From Sphingopyxis sp. (lineage in GTDB: Bacteria; Pseudomonadota; Alphaproteobacteria; Sphingomonadales; Sphingomonadaceae), in NCBI RefSeq assembly GCF_025869345.1, contig NZ_JAOZVW010000117.1, positions 1-64,000 of the forward strand: a stretch of DNA of 64,000 bases, in the 5' to 3' direction. This document shows positions 16,574-26,025 of this stretch, one piece after another. The notes below the pieces were generated by a model. That model had not been told where the DNA came from and ran no database searches. It saw nothing but the letters and a program-made list of their open reading frames with translations. Both the position numbers and the translations under genes were made by a program. The first letter of the stretch is position 1. Each line of letters opens with the position of its first letter.

Positions 16574-17023
16574 ATGGCCGACGTGCAGAACGATAGCTTG
16601 CTCGTGTTGACCGCCGATATTGTCGCGGCGCACGTCTCGAACAACAGTGTCGGCGTCGCCGATCTGCCCGATCTGATCGCGCGCGTTCATGGCGCGCTCG
16701 CCGGTTTGGGCGCCGAACTCGAGCCCGAACCCGAACTCAAACCCGCCGTTTCGATCCGCGCCTCGGTCAAGCCCGACCATATCGTCTGTCTCGAGGACGG
16801 GAAGAAATTCAAGACGCTCAAGCGCCACCTCAGCGTCGATCACGGCCTGACGCCGGAGGAATACCGCGCGAAGTGGGGTCTGGGACCCGATTATCCGATG
16901 ACGGCGCGAAACTATTCGGAGCAGCGCCAGGCGATCGCCAGGAAACTCGGTCTGGGTCGCAAGCCCAAAGCGGCGGCGAAAGCGCTGGCTCGCCGTCCGC
17001 GGGCGAAGAAGGCGCCCGCCTGA
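16574..17023 (+). CDS. MucR/Ros-family zinc-finger regulator
   Basis: 149 residues. The Ros-type finger is IVCLEDGKKFKTLKRHLSVDH with Cys, Asp and two His as ligands, followed by LTPEEYRAKWGL, the family signature. The C-terminus is Lys/Ala/Arg-rich. MucR proteins bind AT-rich DNA and silence horizontally acquired genes in alphaproteobacteria, so an ICE-borne copy may silence the cargo or transfer genes (inference). GGGGAG precedes the ATG. Confidence 0.88.
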   Translation: MADVQNDSLLVLTADIVAAHVSNNSVGVADLPDLIARVHGALAGLGAELEPEPELKPAVSIRASVKPDHIVCLEDGKKFKTLKRHLSVDHGLTPEEYRAKWGLGPDYPMTARNYSEQRQAIARKLGLGRKPKAAAKALARRPRAKKAPA

Positions 17024-17026
17024 CGC

Positions 17027-17254
17027 CTATTTCGCGCCGTGCCGGATCACCGTCTTGACCCGCGCACACAGGATGCAGGTGTCTTTGATGCGCTCATAAC
17101 CGCGCTGTCCGCCAAGCCCGCGCGTGACGAGATTGGCCTGGCTGCGCACCGATAGGTTCAGCCGCTCGGTGATGCAGTCGTCGCACACGCCCGCTCCGTC
17201 CAGCCGCGCCACCAGCCGCTCGATTTGACTCGCTATCGTGGCGCCCCCTCCCAT
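17027..17254 (-). CDS. Small protein with two Cys-x2-Cys pairs
   Basis: 75 residues with VCDDCITERLNL and CILCARVKTVIRHG, the spacing of a treble-clef or zinc-ribbon finger. Convergent with mucR, 3 bp between the stops. Not a family I can name; a small DNA-binding or adaptor role is possible. Confidence 0.6.
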   Translation of the reverse strand: MGGGATIASQIERLVARLDGAGVCDDCITERLNLSVRSQANLVTRGLGGQRGYERIKDTCILCARVKTVIRHGAK

Positions 17255-17617
17255 CGCGAATGGTCTATAGGCGCGCGGCGCTCAAAGGGAAGCGGGCAGG
17301 GGATCGGCGCTTTCGCTCCCCGCCAGCTCGCATTGCCGCGACAGCGACACGTCATCCCGTCCTCATCCGCCGATCCCGTGCCGGGGCGCGGGGCGTTGGA
17401 CCTGGGACGGCCGCGGTCCCCGCGAAACCATCGCGCGAAACTGATTTCCCCGCGCCGCTGACGCGGCGCTCCTCGCGCTCGCTTCGCTTCAAATCAGCTC
17501 CGCGCTTCCGGTCCTCCGCTTGCGCTTCGGCCTTCGGTTCGCGGGTCCACTCATGCCGTCCCTTTGGTCCGCCCATCGCCCGGCACGAGGCCCGGCGAGA
17601 TGCCAAGGAGATGAAGA
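17255..17617. other. GC-rich intergenic region before the DUF736 gene
   Basis: 363 bp without a convincing gene. Codon-like frames are open on both strands only because stop codons are rare in such GC-rich DNA. The end contains the CCAAGGAG ribosome site of the DUF736 gene. Confidence 0.45.
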
Positions 17618-17938
17618 ATGCCTGCCATCGGTTATGTGCAACGCCAGTCCGACGGGTCGTTCAAAGGCGCGATCCGCACCCTTTCGATCAACGCCGAGGT
17701 CGCCATCGTGCCCAATCGCGGCAAGACCGGCGAGCAGCCCGACTACCGCGTCGTGTCGAACGGCGTCGAACTCGGCGGCGGCTGGATCCGCACCGGCGAA
17801 TTGAGCCAGCGCGAATATGTCCGCCTCGCCATGTCGGCCCCCGAACTCGGGCCGCGCACCCTCTACGCCAACCTCGGCCGCGCCGCCGGGCAGGATGATG
17901 ACGACGCCTTCGCCATCATCTGGAACCCCGGCGACTGA
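17618..17938 (+). CDS. DUF736 protein
   Basis: 106 residues: IGYVQRQSDGSFKGAIRTLSINAEVAIVPN, PDYRVVSNGVELGGGW, REYVRLAMSAPELGPRTLYANLGR. This small domain is nearly diagnostic of alphaproteobacterial conjugative elements and lies near relaxase genes, but has no assigned activity. AAGGAG precedes the ATG. A long perfect palindrome follows the stop. Confidence 0.85.
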   Translation: MPAIGYVQRQSDGSFKGAIRTLSINAEVAIVPNRGKTGEQPDYRVVSNGVELGGGWIRTGELSQREYVRLAMSAPELGPRTLYANLGRAAGQDDDDAFAIIWNPGD

Positions 17939-17946
17939 GCCGCCAC

Positions 17947-17974
17947 GCCCCGCGCCGGATATCCGGCGCGGGGC
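17947..17974 (+). terminator. 28-bp perfect palindrome after DUF736
   Basis: Two 14-nt arms, GCCCCGCGCCGGAT and its exact complement, meet at GATATC. As RNA it would fold into a very stable hairpin. The following ATTTCCTT is only weakly T-rich, so it may block or stabilise RNA ends rather than terminate classically. Confidence 0.6.
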
Positions 17975-18247
17975 ATTTCCTTGCCTTTGCCGTGCTCCTT
18001 TTCGGGATGAAATCGACGTCAAAGATCATCCGAGAGGGTGGAAATCCGCTCAGTCTTGTCCAGCATCCGGCGGCGAACGGGCTGCGTCAAGGATCGACGG
18101 TGCCCCCAATTTTGCCGCCGTCTCCGCTGCGCTTCGCTCCACTCCGTCGCCGACAAAATCGGCACCCCCATCGCCCGCTGCGCGGCCGCTTCGCGGTCCT
18201 GGACCCAGCCCGCCCGCCGCCGGGCGAAGCCTCATCATTCGCAAGAT
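17975..18247. other. GC-rich leader before the small gene at 18261
   Basis: About 270 bp with no gene-like frame supported by a ribosome site. Same character as the tracts before ardC and DUF736. Confidence 0.4.
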
Positions 18248-18260
18248 GAGGAGAGAAATC

Positions 18261-18425
18261 ATGTCGATCGAACAGCAAATCGAGGAGCTTCGGGCCGAAC
18301 TCTCATGGTGCGACGACGCCGCCGAACAGTGCCAGATCGAGGCCGAATTGCGCGCCGCTGAAAGGCTGCGAAGGCGGCGCGATCGAGCGCAGGGATGCAC
18401 CGAACAGGCGTGTCGGCATAGGTGA
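18261..18425 (+). CDS. Small coiled-coil-like hypothetical protein
   Basis: 54 residues, MSIEQQIEELRAELSWCDDA then an Arg/Glu-rich helix. TGAGGAGAG ends 5 nt before the ATG, a strong ribosome site, and a terminator follows. Function unknown; position just before the candidate oriT. Confidence 0.6.
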   Translation: MSIEQQIEELRAELSWCDDAAEQCQIEAELRAAERLRRRRDRAQGCTEQACRHR

Positions 18426-18439
18426 TGCGGAGGGAGTTC

Positions 18440-18475
18440 GGGAGCGGCGTCGGCGGGCGTCGCTCCCCGTTTTTT
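18440..18475 (+). terminator. Rho-independent terminator before the oriT region
   Basis: GGGAGCG (18440-18446) pairs with CGCTCCC (18461-18467), with TTTTTT just after. It isolates the relaxase promoter and oriT region from upstream transcription. Confidence 0.75.
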
Positions 18476-18753
18476 GATCGCGGAGTAGGGCAGGAATGGC
18501 GGGTGGGAGCCGATAAGGAACCACGGCAAGATAGAAATAGTGTCTCGCAGTCCCGCGATTCACCATTAAGCCTTTGTCTGCACATCGTTTTTTCAGAAAG
18601 TCTGCGAGACCCGCCATCGCGCTGCGAGACAGGATCGCATAACGTACGCTTTTCTGCGGATATCCGCGGAAAATCGCGAGACTCCTTGCCTTGGCGCGCG
18701 AAAGCGCCATGTTTCGCTGCGGGGAGCGTCATTCCATATGGAAGGACGCCGAT
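18476..18753. other. oriT: Candidate origin of transfer (oriT) with iterated CTGCGAGAC
   Basis: This 278-bp non-coding stretch directly upstream of the relaxase carries CTGCGAGAC twice in direct orientation (18602-18610, 18622-18630), once inverted (GTCTCGCAG, 18541-18549) and a partial copy GCGAGAC near 18677. It also has a 24-bp imperfect palindrome centred on GCGGATATCCGC (18656-18667). On the minus strand next to the second repeat the sequence reads GATCCTGTCTCGCAG; ATCCTG resembles the core of IncP-type nic sites. Position, repeats and lower GC match an oriT; the nick site is inferred. Confidence 0.6.
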
Positions 18754-20718
18754 ATGCGCGACGATGAGTTCGAACCGCAGCTGGGCCGGATGCGCGGCCG
18801 CGGCAAGGAAACACCCTATCTCAACCGGGTCGTAAAGGCCGCGCGGCGCACCGGGATGCAGACCGGCAAGCGCGGGCGCTTCGACGGCAGCCGGATCGGC
18901 CGCGGTGCGAGCGTCGCGCGTGTACTGCATTCACGCGATCGGTTTGGCGCGTTCCGGTCGCGCCGCGTCGTCGTCAAGATACGCCCGGTCAAGCTGGCCC
19001 GAAAGGGATTGGGCGGCGCGCGTGCCCACCTTCGCTACATCCAGCGCGACGGCGTGACCCGCGAGGGTCAGCCCGGCGAACTTTATTCGGCCGACAGGGA
19101 CACAGCGGACGGCAAGGCGTTTCTCGAACGGTCGGGCGGCGACCGGCACCAGTTCCGGTTCATCGTGTCCGCCGAGGACGCCGATCAATATCCCGACCTC
19201 AAACCCTTTGTCCGCCGCCTGATGACGCAGATGGAACAGGATCTGGGAACGAAGCTCGACTGGCTGGCGGTCGACCACTTCAACACCGGCCATCCGCACA
19301 CCCATGTCGTGCTGCGCGGAAAGAATGATCGCGGCGCCGACCTGGTGATCGCGCGCGAATATATTTCACACGGGCTTCGCGAGCGCGCCATCGACATCGT
19401 GAACCTCGATCTTGGACCGCGCACCGATCTGGAGATCGAGGAGCGGCTGCGCAGCGACGTGAACGCGGAACGGCTGACCGCGATCGATCGGCGGCTGATC
19501 CGCGACATCGACGCGGCAAGGCTGGTCAGCGCGAGCGACAAGGATCCGTTCCAGCAGGCGCTCCGCGTCGGCCGCCTGCAGAAGCTCGGTCGCATGGGCC
19601 TTGCCTCGCACATCGGCGGGACAAGCTGGCGGCTCGAATCCGACCTTGCGAACACGCTGCGCCGGGTCGGCGAGCGCGCCGATATCATCCGCACCATGCA
19701 GCGCGAATTGACCGCGAGGAATCTGGAGAGCGCATCGGCCGATCGCCTCATCTATGACCCGACTGCCACAGGAGTCTCGCCGATCATCGGCCGCGTCGTC
19801 ATGCGCGGCCTCGCCGATGAACATGAAGACCGCCATTATCTGCTGATCGACGGGATCGATGGGCGCACCCATTATGCCGAGATCGGCAAGGGCGAAGCGG
19901 CCGACCCGATCCCCGAAAACGCCATTGTCCAGATCGCGCCGCGCAGCGGCGGTGTCCGGACTGTCGATAATACGATCGCCGAGGTCGCGGCCGCCAATGG
20001 CGGACGCTACACGATCGACGCGCATTTGCGGCACGATCCGACCGCCACCGAGCGCTTCGCCGAAAGCCATGTCCGCCGTCTTGAAGCCATGCGGCGCGCG
20101 ACGCGCGCCGTCGAGCGCGAGCCTGACGGAAGCTGGGTCATCGCGCCGGATCATCTGGGCAAAGTGGAACGGTTCGAGGCGCGACAGCTTCGCGACCGGC
20201 CCGTCACCGTCGAAACCCTCTCGGCTGTACCGATCGACAAGCTGCCCGGTATGGAGGCCGCGACCTGGCTCGACCGGGAATTGGTCGCCGACGCCCCGAT
20301 ACCGGTGCGCGATGCCGGATTTGGGCGCGAGGTTCGCGCTGCACAGGCCATGCGGCGGCAATGGCTGCTCGCCGAGCAGCTTGCCGAGGATCAGGATGGA
20401 CGCACCATCTATCGCCGCGATATGCTCGCGGCCCTCCAGCGGCGCGAGTTGCTGCGCGTCGCCAGCCAGCTATCGGATGAGATCGGAAAGCCCTTCGCGG
20501 AAGCGAAGCCGCAAGAGGCGATACAGGGCCGGTTGGCGCGCGTCGTCGATATGACGAGCGGGCGCCATGCGCTGGTCGAGCGGTCGCGCGATTTCACGCT
20601 GGTCCCGTGGCGTCCGGTGATGGAGCGCCATATCGGCAAGAACGTCTCGGGCATTGTGCGCGATGGTGGCATCAGCTGGAGCTTCGGGCGGCAGCGTAAC
20701 GGGCCGAATATTTCGTGA
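18754..20718 (+). CDS. rlxS: RlxS relaxase (VirD2-like, DUF3363)
   Basis: 654 residues. The N-terminal relaxase domain shows VKIRPVKLARKGLGGARAHLRYIQRDG, RHQFRFIVSAEDADQYPDL and the three-His metal motif in LAVDHFNTGHPHTHVVLRG; the C-terminal half is the DUF3363 region (TATGVSPIIGRVVMRGL..., GKNVSGIVRDGGISWSFGRQR). It nicks oriT and pilots the strand through the coupling protein. The ATG at 18754 has GAAGGA 8 nt upstream. In related ICEs traG normally follows closely; here about 42 kb of cargo intervenes. Confidence 0.9.
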   Translation: MRDDEFEPQLGRMRGRGKETPYLNRVVKAARRTGMQTGKRGRFDGSRIGRGASVARVLHSRDRFGAFRSRRVVVKIRPVKLARKGLGGARAHLRYIQRDGVTREGQPGELYSADRDTADGKAFLERSGGDRHQFRFIVSAEDADQYPDLKPFVRRLMTQMEQDLGTKLDWLAVDHFNTGHPHTHVVLRGKNDRGADLVIAREYISHGLRERAIDIVNLDLGPRTDLEIEERLRSDVNAERLTAIDRRLIRDIDAARLVSASDKDPFQQALRVGRLQKLGRMGLASHIGGTSWRLESDLANTLRRVGERADIIRTMQRELTARNLESASADRLIYDPTATGVSPIIGRVVMRGLADEHEDRHYLLIDGIDGRTHYAEIGKGEAADPIPENAIVQIAPRSGGVRTVDNTIAEVAAANGGRYTIDAHLRHDPTATERFAESHVRRLEAMRRATRAVEREPDGSWVIAPDHLGKVERFEARQLRDRPVTVETLSAVPIDKLPGMEAATWLDRELVADAPIPVRDAGFGREVRAAQAMRRQWLLAEQLAEDQDGRTIYRRDMLAALQRRELLRVASQLSDEIGKPFAEAKPQEAIQGRLARVVDMTSGRHALVERSRDFTLVPWRPVMERHIGKNVSGIVRDGGISWSFGRQRNGPNIS

Positions 20719-21038
20719 CCGAATGTGGGAAATTCTGACCGATTGGTGGGTTGAATGGCAGAAATGAAATGGCTTCCGTTGGTCGACATAAAACGTCAGG
20801 CAGTTGTTCCCGGCTCAAGCCATTCCGCGTGATGACGGCGAACGGCTGTTTCGACGGAAATGGTCCTTCATTCGCCAAAGACCGGACGATCGGCAATGCG
20901 CCTCATATTGGTCGTTGCGGTCCTGAACACGCTGTGCCCGAAAGCGGTCATTCACTAGTGACGGCGCGAAGCGTTGGCTTCGATGCTTACTCTGCTCTTC
21001 AGCGCTTTCCGGATTGAGGATATTCTGGGCCGAGCGCC
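20719..21038. other. Left cargo junction after rlxS
   Basis: 320 bp between rlxS and the convergent mcrC. No gene, terminator or insertion-sequence end is recognisable. It is the left edge of the inserted block. Confidence 0.5.
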
Positions 21039-22316
21039 TCAGGCGTGCATGCGAGGAAATATCAGGTGCCTCAGCTCCTCGCGCAATTCAGCCTCGCTAC
21101 CGTCGACCGCCACGGTTGCAATCTCCAACCGTTCGCGACCACTTGCGAGTCCATGCATCTCAACTTCTCGGCCGTTTGCGCCCGGTGCGGCGGGGTACAG
21201 AAGAACAAGACGAGGCGAATGGTAAATCCGAGCATAGGCCATCATCTGATAGACATCGGCCTGGCTCACACCGTTGGTCAGGTTCTTCCACTTGGTATCC
21301 AGGATAATTTCGACCTCGCTGCCGCCTCGTACCAATATGTCGGGCCGGGTTGAAAAGCTGGTCCCGACCGTATCTTCGCCTTCCCGCCATGGACCAAGGC
21401 AATAGCGAAGGCCGCCCTGCGTCACGACATCCAGCCCACTATCGGCGAGAGCCCGGCGGAGCTGGACAGCCACATAAGCTTCGAACAGATCGTTCATGGG
21501 AAAGAGCACTGAAATGCCTTCGGGTTCATGACTTGCGGCATGGGTCTCCTGCCAACGCTGGCCAAGGAGCAACCGCGCGAGTTCCAGCAAGGAACTCCAC
21601 CGCCGGCTCGCCCGGTCGATGCGAACCCGTTTCCACGGCAGCGCGCTCGGCGTGATTGTTCGCACCTCGTCGAGCAAAAAACGAAGTTCGGCGAGTTTAC
21701 GCTGCGTCGCCATCGATCGCGTGTGCCGCGACACAAATAGCACGCACGCCTTCATGATCTGCATGAGCGGTATATCGACAGCCAAAGTGTCAAACCGGCA
21801 AGCCAGCCGATCGGGACGAACGGCGTGAACCGTGAACTGCCGGATGACGTCGAGGCGTCCCCGGAGCGCTAGGAGGTCGTCCTCAACTTGCTGATATTGT
21901 CGCGGCAACCCGCGGCGGACTTCTGAAAGCAACCGATCGGCGAACAACGTAATGAAGAGGTCAAGCAGGCTGTCGGCACGATGGGACATCGCCGACGCCT
22001 CGCCCGCCGAAATATCGAGCCCGAGCGCAACATTGAGCATGTGCATCAACCGGCCACGCACCGTTGCCGGCGCATCGTCGGACATGGCCGGATCGACCTT
22101 GGGCAGAATTTCGAGGCTGGCGCCCCGCGCCGCGATCACGCCGACCATCTGGCGCGCCCGCAAGTGCCGATAATGGTCGCACAATATGTCGGTGCCATCG
22201 GTGCCGCCGAGGCGATGCGCACGAGCAGCTGCTAAGAGGGCGTCGGCCTGACTACGAGTAAACCCGTCGTCACCCACCGAGACACGGCCCCATTCGTGGA
22301 CCGTGCGATGGGTCAT
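21039..22316 (-). CDS. mcrC: McrC-like nuclease subunit
   Basis: 425 residues. The N-terminal part resembles McrC bridging domains; the C-terminal endonuclease fold has FSTRPDILVRGGSEVEIILD followed by TKWK, the PD...D-x-K pattern of McrC/PF10117. With the GTPase McrB it forms a complex that cuts modified foreign DNA. Its ATG overlaps the mcrB stop (ATGA). Last gene of an apparent hsdR-M-S-mcrB-C operon. Confidence 0.88.
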   Translation of the reverse strand: MTHRTVHEWGRVSVGDDGFTRSQADALLAAARAHRLGGTDGTDILCDHYRHLRARQMVGVIAARGASLEILPKVDPAMSDDAPATVRGRLMHMLNVALGLDISAGEASAMSHRADSLLDLFITLFADRLLSEVRRGLPRQYQQVEDDLLALRGRLDVIRQFTVHAVRPDRLACRFDTLAVDIPLMQIMKACVLFVSRHTRSMATQRKLAELRFLLDEVRTITPSALPWKRVRIDRASRRWSSLLELARLLLGQRWQETHAASHEPEGISVLFPMNDLFEAYVAVQLRRALADSGLDVVTQGGLRYCLGPWREGEDTVGTSFSTRPDILVRGGSEVEIILDTKWKNLTNGVSQADVYQMMAYARIYHSPRLVLLYPAAPGANGREVEMHGLASGRERLEIATVAVDGSEAELREELRHLIFPRMHA

Positions 22317-24631
22317 TCGGCGCTCCCTTCGGCCACTGCATCGGGTGCGATCGGCGCTTTGCTGATTAGCCGTTCATAGGCGTCATCAGCGAAGCTGGGC
22401 AGCACGCTCCAGCTTTCGCGCTTCTCGCCATCGCTTCCTGTGGGATCGCTCAGTTCGCGGCATAAGAGGAAGGCGCCGCCCCTGCGGGGCTTTTCGCCAA
22501 GCACGGACGCAACGCGCGACCAGTCCTCGAAGAAGTATTCCTGAAGCAGAGGGATGACCTTGTTGCGCATCGTCGCATCAATGGCTTCGCGGTCACGCCC
22601 GCCCCGGCCCAGAAAAAAGGCGTGGCCAATGCGGTGCTCGCGGTCGATAAGATATTCGATGCGGTCGTTAATGACCTCCAGCACGCGGCGGAGCGGGATG
22701 TTGCCCACCTTTTCAGGAAGTTCTCCAGCGTCAGGCGCCAGTTCGCGGAAGTCGAAGCGGCGCCGCAGCGCCGTATCGAGCAGTGCGATCGAACGATCGG
22801 CGGTGTTCATCGTCCCGATGATATGGAGGTTCGCGGGGACACCGAACTCCTGCTTTGAATAGGGCAGGCGGACGGTGAGCGCGTTGAGCATGCCGAGCCG
22901 CTTGTCTGTTTCGAGGAGCGTGATCAACTCTCCGAACACCTTCGAGATATTGGCGCGATTGATCTCGTCGATGATCAGCACGAACGATTCCGGTGCCCCG
23001 CGGGCATTCGCATCGTCACCACCGGCCACGATCTGTTCCAGCCCGTCCCAGTTTACGTGCCGGCTGTTCATCTGGTAGGCGGAAACCTGGCTCAACTCCT
23101 TGTCGTAAATCAGTTCGCGTGGCAGGCTTTCCTCGCTGTGCCACAGCCATCGCACCGCGCGGCGATGGTTATATTCGCCATTGGGCCCCGGCACGAATTG
23201 ATAGGGACCGGTGATCTCGCCAACGGCGCGAAACTTGCGGTTGCCGTCCGAGATTACGACCAGCGAGCCGATCTGCATGCCAATGCGGAACGTATACATC
23301 TGCGACATGTTGGGATCGTTGCCGCTCGCGTCAGGATGGTCTTGCCTCCAGCGTTCCTTGATTGATTCCCATGCGTCATAGCGTGGATCGGACCAGTCGA
23401 CCTCGCCGCCCCAGCCAAGTACGACATAGCCGCCGCGGATCGCGTCCTGATAAATAGCGTCATCCTCGGATGCCCAACTGCGCCCGAGGGACATTTTGAA
23501 AATCTTCCGGCTGCGATCGATTGCGGGGGCGCCGCCGACTGCCTTTCCCCGGTTGCTTGCGGCCAGATCGGCGATCAGTTTGAAGATGCCATCCTGGGGC
23601 TGGAGGCTGAAACCTGCACTTTGGTTGAGGTCATCACCTTGCGAAGACGTGACGGGGCGCAGGCCCTCAACGAAATCTTCGTAACTGAAATTCTGGTGAA
23701 AGGTGACGAATGCGATTCGTCCTTTCTGGTGCAACGACCGATAGAGCTGCATCAGTTGATCGCGATCGTCGGGAACCGCTTCGCCGCACAGCCTGACGGC
23801 TTCTGCTGCGGTCGCATAGGTTTTGCCGGTGCCGGGCGGGCCGTACAGGATCAGGTTGGTCGGCTCGATGACTGTCGGTGCCGATGGGTCGGGACTGGTG
23901 TCTTCGTCTGTCGTCGCTGAGTCTGGCGACAACTCGTCGGGCCAGTACCCTGTGCCGCCAAAAAACCGTTCCAGCGATTCAGGGTGCGCTTCGACGGCAT
24001 CGGCAAATTTGGAAAGCGAAACTCCAACCTCGGGAAGTCCAAGCGCTGTCCGGTCGGCCGGTTTGCGGACCCAGCAGCTTCCTTTAATGGTCGATAGGAC
24101 CATGAAGACTTCATTGGCATCGAGGGCATTCTGCTTTTTCCGGCCACAGCGAACCTGCTTGTCGAGGTTGACATGATACCAGTCGACACCCGCGTCGTGC
24201 AGCGCGCGCGCCACGCGGAAGAACGCAGCACGATCGGGCGATGACCAGCCAGCGCACCATTCTTTGAAGCCAGACTTCCCGCTAAACCGTTGCAGGATTT
24301 CGTCGTCGGTCATCATGACACCTCCCCCGGCCCCACCCCGTTTTTCTCCACCACAATAGTTCCTGTAGTAATTGACGGTCGTCCGCAGGTTGCTGAGATC
24401 GCGATACAGATCGCTTGTGAGCGGAACCTTGGACGGATTGGGGCGATTCGCCGCCTTGTCGGCAGCGGAATAGCGCAGGCTATCCATCACCGACGCCAGC
24501 CCGTCCTCGTTGTAAAGTATATCCAGATCGCCATAGGCCTTCGCCAGTTGCCGAGCCTCGGACAGCTTGGTCGCAACCGTGTTTGCCCCGTAATTCGCCT
24601 CGAGCCAGGCGCGGAAACCCGCTTCGTTCAC
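22313..24631 (-). CDS. mcrB: McrB-like AAA+ GTPase with an inserted EVE-like domain
   Basis: 772 residues. Residues ~1-95 are an N-terminal helical module frequent in McrB proteins (FRAWLEANYGANTVATKLS). The AAA+ core has Walker A LYGPPGTGKT (~263), Walker B VLIIDEINRA (~550), the McrB motif GTMNTADRS and sensor LDTALRRRFDF. Between Walker A and Walker B, residues ~370-535, lies an extra block (GGYVVLGWGGEVDW..., YTFRIGMQIGSLVVISDGNR, AVGEITGPYQF) that reads as an EVE/PUA-like modified-base reader. GTG start with GGGGGATG upstream. EVE assignment is by motif pattern. Confidence 0.85.
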   Translation of the reverse strand: MNEAGFRAWLEANYGANTVATKLSEARQLAKAYGDLDILYNEDGLASVMDSLRYSAADKAANRPNPSKVPLTSDLYRDLSNLRTTVNYYRNYCGGEKRGGAGGGVMMTDDEILQRFSGKSGFKEWCAGWSSPDRAAFFRVARALHDAGVDWYHVNLDKQVRCGRKKQNALDANEVFMVLSTIKGSCWVRKPADRTALGLPEVGVSLSKFADAVEAHPESLERFFGGTGYWPDELSPDSATTDEDTSPDPSAPTVIEPTNLILYGPPGTGKTYATAAEAVRLCGEAVPDDRDQLMQLYRSLHQKGRIAFVTFHQNFSYEDFVEGLRPVTSSQGDDLNQSAGFSLQPQDGIFKLIADLAASNRGKAVGGAPAIDRSRKIFKMSLGRSWASEDDAIYQDAIRGGYVVLGWGGEVDWSDPRYDAWESIKERWRQDHPDASGNDPNMSQMYTFRIGMQIGSLVVISDGNRKFRAVGEITGPYQFVPGPNGEYNHRRAVRWLWHSEESLPRELIYDKELSQVSAYQMNSRHVNWDGLEQIVAGGDDANARGAPESFVLIIDEINRANISKVFGELITLLETDKRLGMLNALTVRLPYSKQEFGVPANLHIIGTMNTADRSIALLDTALRRRFDFRELAPDAGELPEKVGNIPLRRVLEVINDRIEYLIDREHRIGHAFFLGRGGRDREAIDATMRNKVIPLLQEYFFEDWSRVASVLGEKPRRGGAFLLCRELSDPTGSDGEKRESWSVLPSFADDAYERLISKAPIAPDAVAEGSAE

Positions 24632-24651
24632 GTCATCCCCCCATTTGCCGG

Positions 24652-26025
24652 TCAGCCGGTCTTCGCCCGCCGACCACGCTTCGGCTGGGGCGCGGCGGCG
24701 CGCTCGGCGTGGATGCGGTCGAGCAGGACGCTGGCGGGTTCGTCATCGGGGTCTTGCGGCACCAGTTCTCCGCGGAACGCTTTGGCAAGGATTGCCGCTT
24801 CCAGCCGCTCGACCAGACCGCGGGCGCGGGCAGCTTCGGCCTCCATACGGTCGGCGCGGGCAAAGTTGGCGTTGATTTGTGTGAGAGCTCTCGTCTGCTC
24901 CAAGAGAGAAGGAACCGGCAGCGAAATGGCTTTCACAATTCCCAAATTGATGTTCGGTTGGACCCCGCCCGCCGCCGCGCGGCGCGTTTCCTCATAGCGG
25001 GCCAGCAGGAACATTCGCACCCAATCGGGTTTAATGCGGGCCTCATCAAACGTGTGAAGCACCGCCAATGCTTGGTTGGTTGCAGCCTCGATGCCCAGTG
25101 TTGCAACCATTCCCCGCGTCTTTCCTTCGCCGTAGAGTGCGACAAGAAGGGAGCCAGCAGGGAAAATCTTGCAGTTCGTTTCAGCGATAGCTGCATCGGT
25201 GATAAACTCGGTCGGCTCAGTAACAAGACCGTGGTTCACCGCCCCACTCGTCACCCAAGGAATTGTGCCGCCATCGTAATAGCGTGCCTCTCCTCGCTTC
25301 GGTGTGGAACCAGTCCCCACGCGACAGATTTCTCCAATCTTGGCCGTTTCTCCGCCAGCTGAATCGCGAAATTGCTCCTCTAGTGTTTGGAGACGCAACC
25401 TCGCCGCCAGCGCCGGCACCCGGTCTAATTCTGCCCGCACGCGGGCGAGGCGAGCGGTCAGCGCATCCAGCTTTGCGACGATGCGTCGCTGTTCCGCGGG
25501 CGGGGGCAGGTCGATGTTGAACGCTTTGACCGCAGGAAAATAGATGGTCGTGTGCGTCGACCCCTCCCCGAACCGGCGTATATCGCTACCTTCGGCCAAT
25601 AGCGCATTAAGCAGATAGTCTGGATCAATAGCTTCGGAACAACTCCAGGTCACGAAGTCCTGGCTGGTTGTCATCGGACGGCCCATCTTGACAACATAAC
25701 CCACTGAAGCCGTGCGTGAGAGACAAACGGTATCTTTCGGCAGCATTCGCGCTGCTGAGTTTTCAACGCCAAGGGGCGTGATGTGCTGCGCCGTTTCGTT
25801 GATCACCTTGCCGTGGTGCGCACCCGCGTCACGAATTCCGATCCAGCCAATTTCGCCATCCCAATACTCTGGGTGGTGCCGACTTGGAGTGTGCCCTGTG
25901 CCGAGGTCTGCGACGTCCGTGAGAACTGCGCGCGCCCAACCTCGCGGCAATGCGTGGCCGGGGTCATTTACTGAGATTGCCGCCCGGCCCCGGATGATGC
26001 GGTCAGTCGCTGCGCGCCCACTCAT
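24652..26025 (-). CDS. hsdS: Type I restriction specificity subunit HsdS
   Basis: 457 residues with two target-recognition domains, each followed by a conserved helix. The first half runs to PPPAEQRRIVAKLDALTARLARVRAELDRVP; the second starts near KIGEICRVGTGSTPKRGEARYYDGGTIPW and ends with a second spacer helix at LTQINANFARADRMEAEAARARGLVERLEAAIL. It sets the DNA site for the M and R subunits. Its ATG abuts the hsdM stop. Recognition site not predictable by eye. Confidence 0.9.
   Translation of the reverse strand: MSGRAATDRIIRGRAAISVNDPGHALPRGWARAVLTDVADLGTGHTPSRHHPEYWDGEIGWIGIRDAGAHHGKVINETAQHITPLGVENSAARMLPKDTVCLSRTASVGYVVKMGRPMTTSQDFVTWSCSEAIDPDYLLNALLAEGSDIRRFGEGSTHTTIYFPAVKAFNIDLPPPAEQRRIVAKLDALTARLARVRAELDRVPALAARLRLQTLEEQFRDSAGGETAKIGEICRVGTGSTPKRGEARYYDGGTIPWVTSGAVNHGLVTEPTEFITDAAIAETNCKIFPAGSLLVALYGEGKTRGMVATLGIEAATNQALAVLHTFDEARIKPDWVRMFLLARYEETRRAAAGGVQPNINLGIVKAISLPVPSLLEQTRALTQINANFARADRMEAEAARARGLVERLEAAILAKAFRGELVPQDPDDEPASVLLDRIHAERAAAPQPKRGRRAKTG

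Noticed and set aside
20719-21038. Insertion-sequence end or attachment site at the left cargo edge
   Set aside because: No terminal inverted repeats, target duplication or tRNA fragment could be found by eye.
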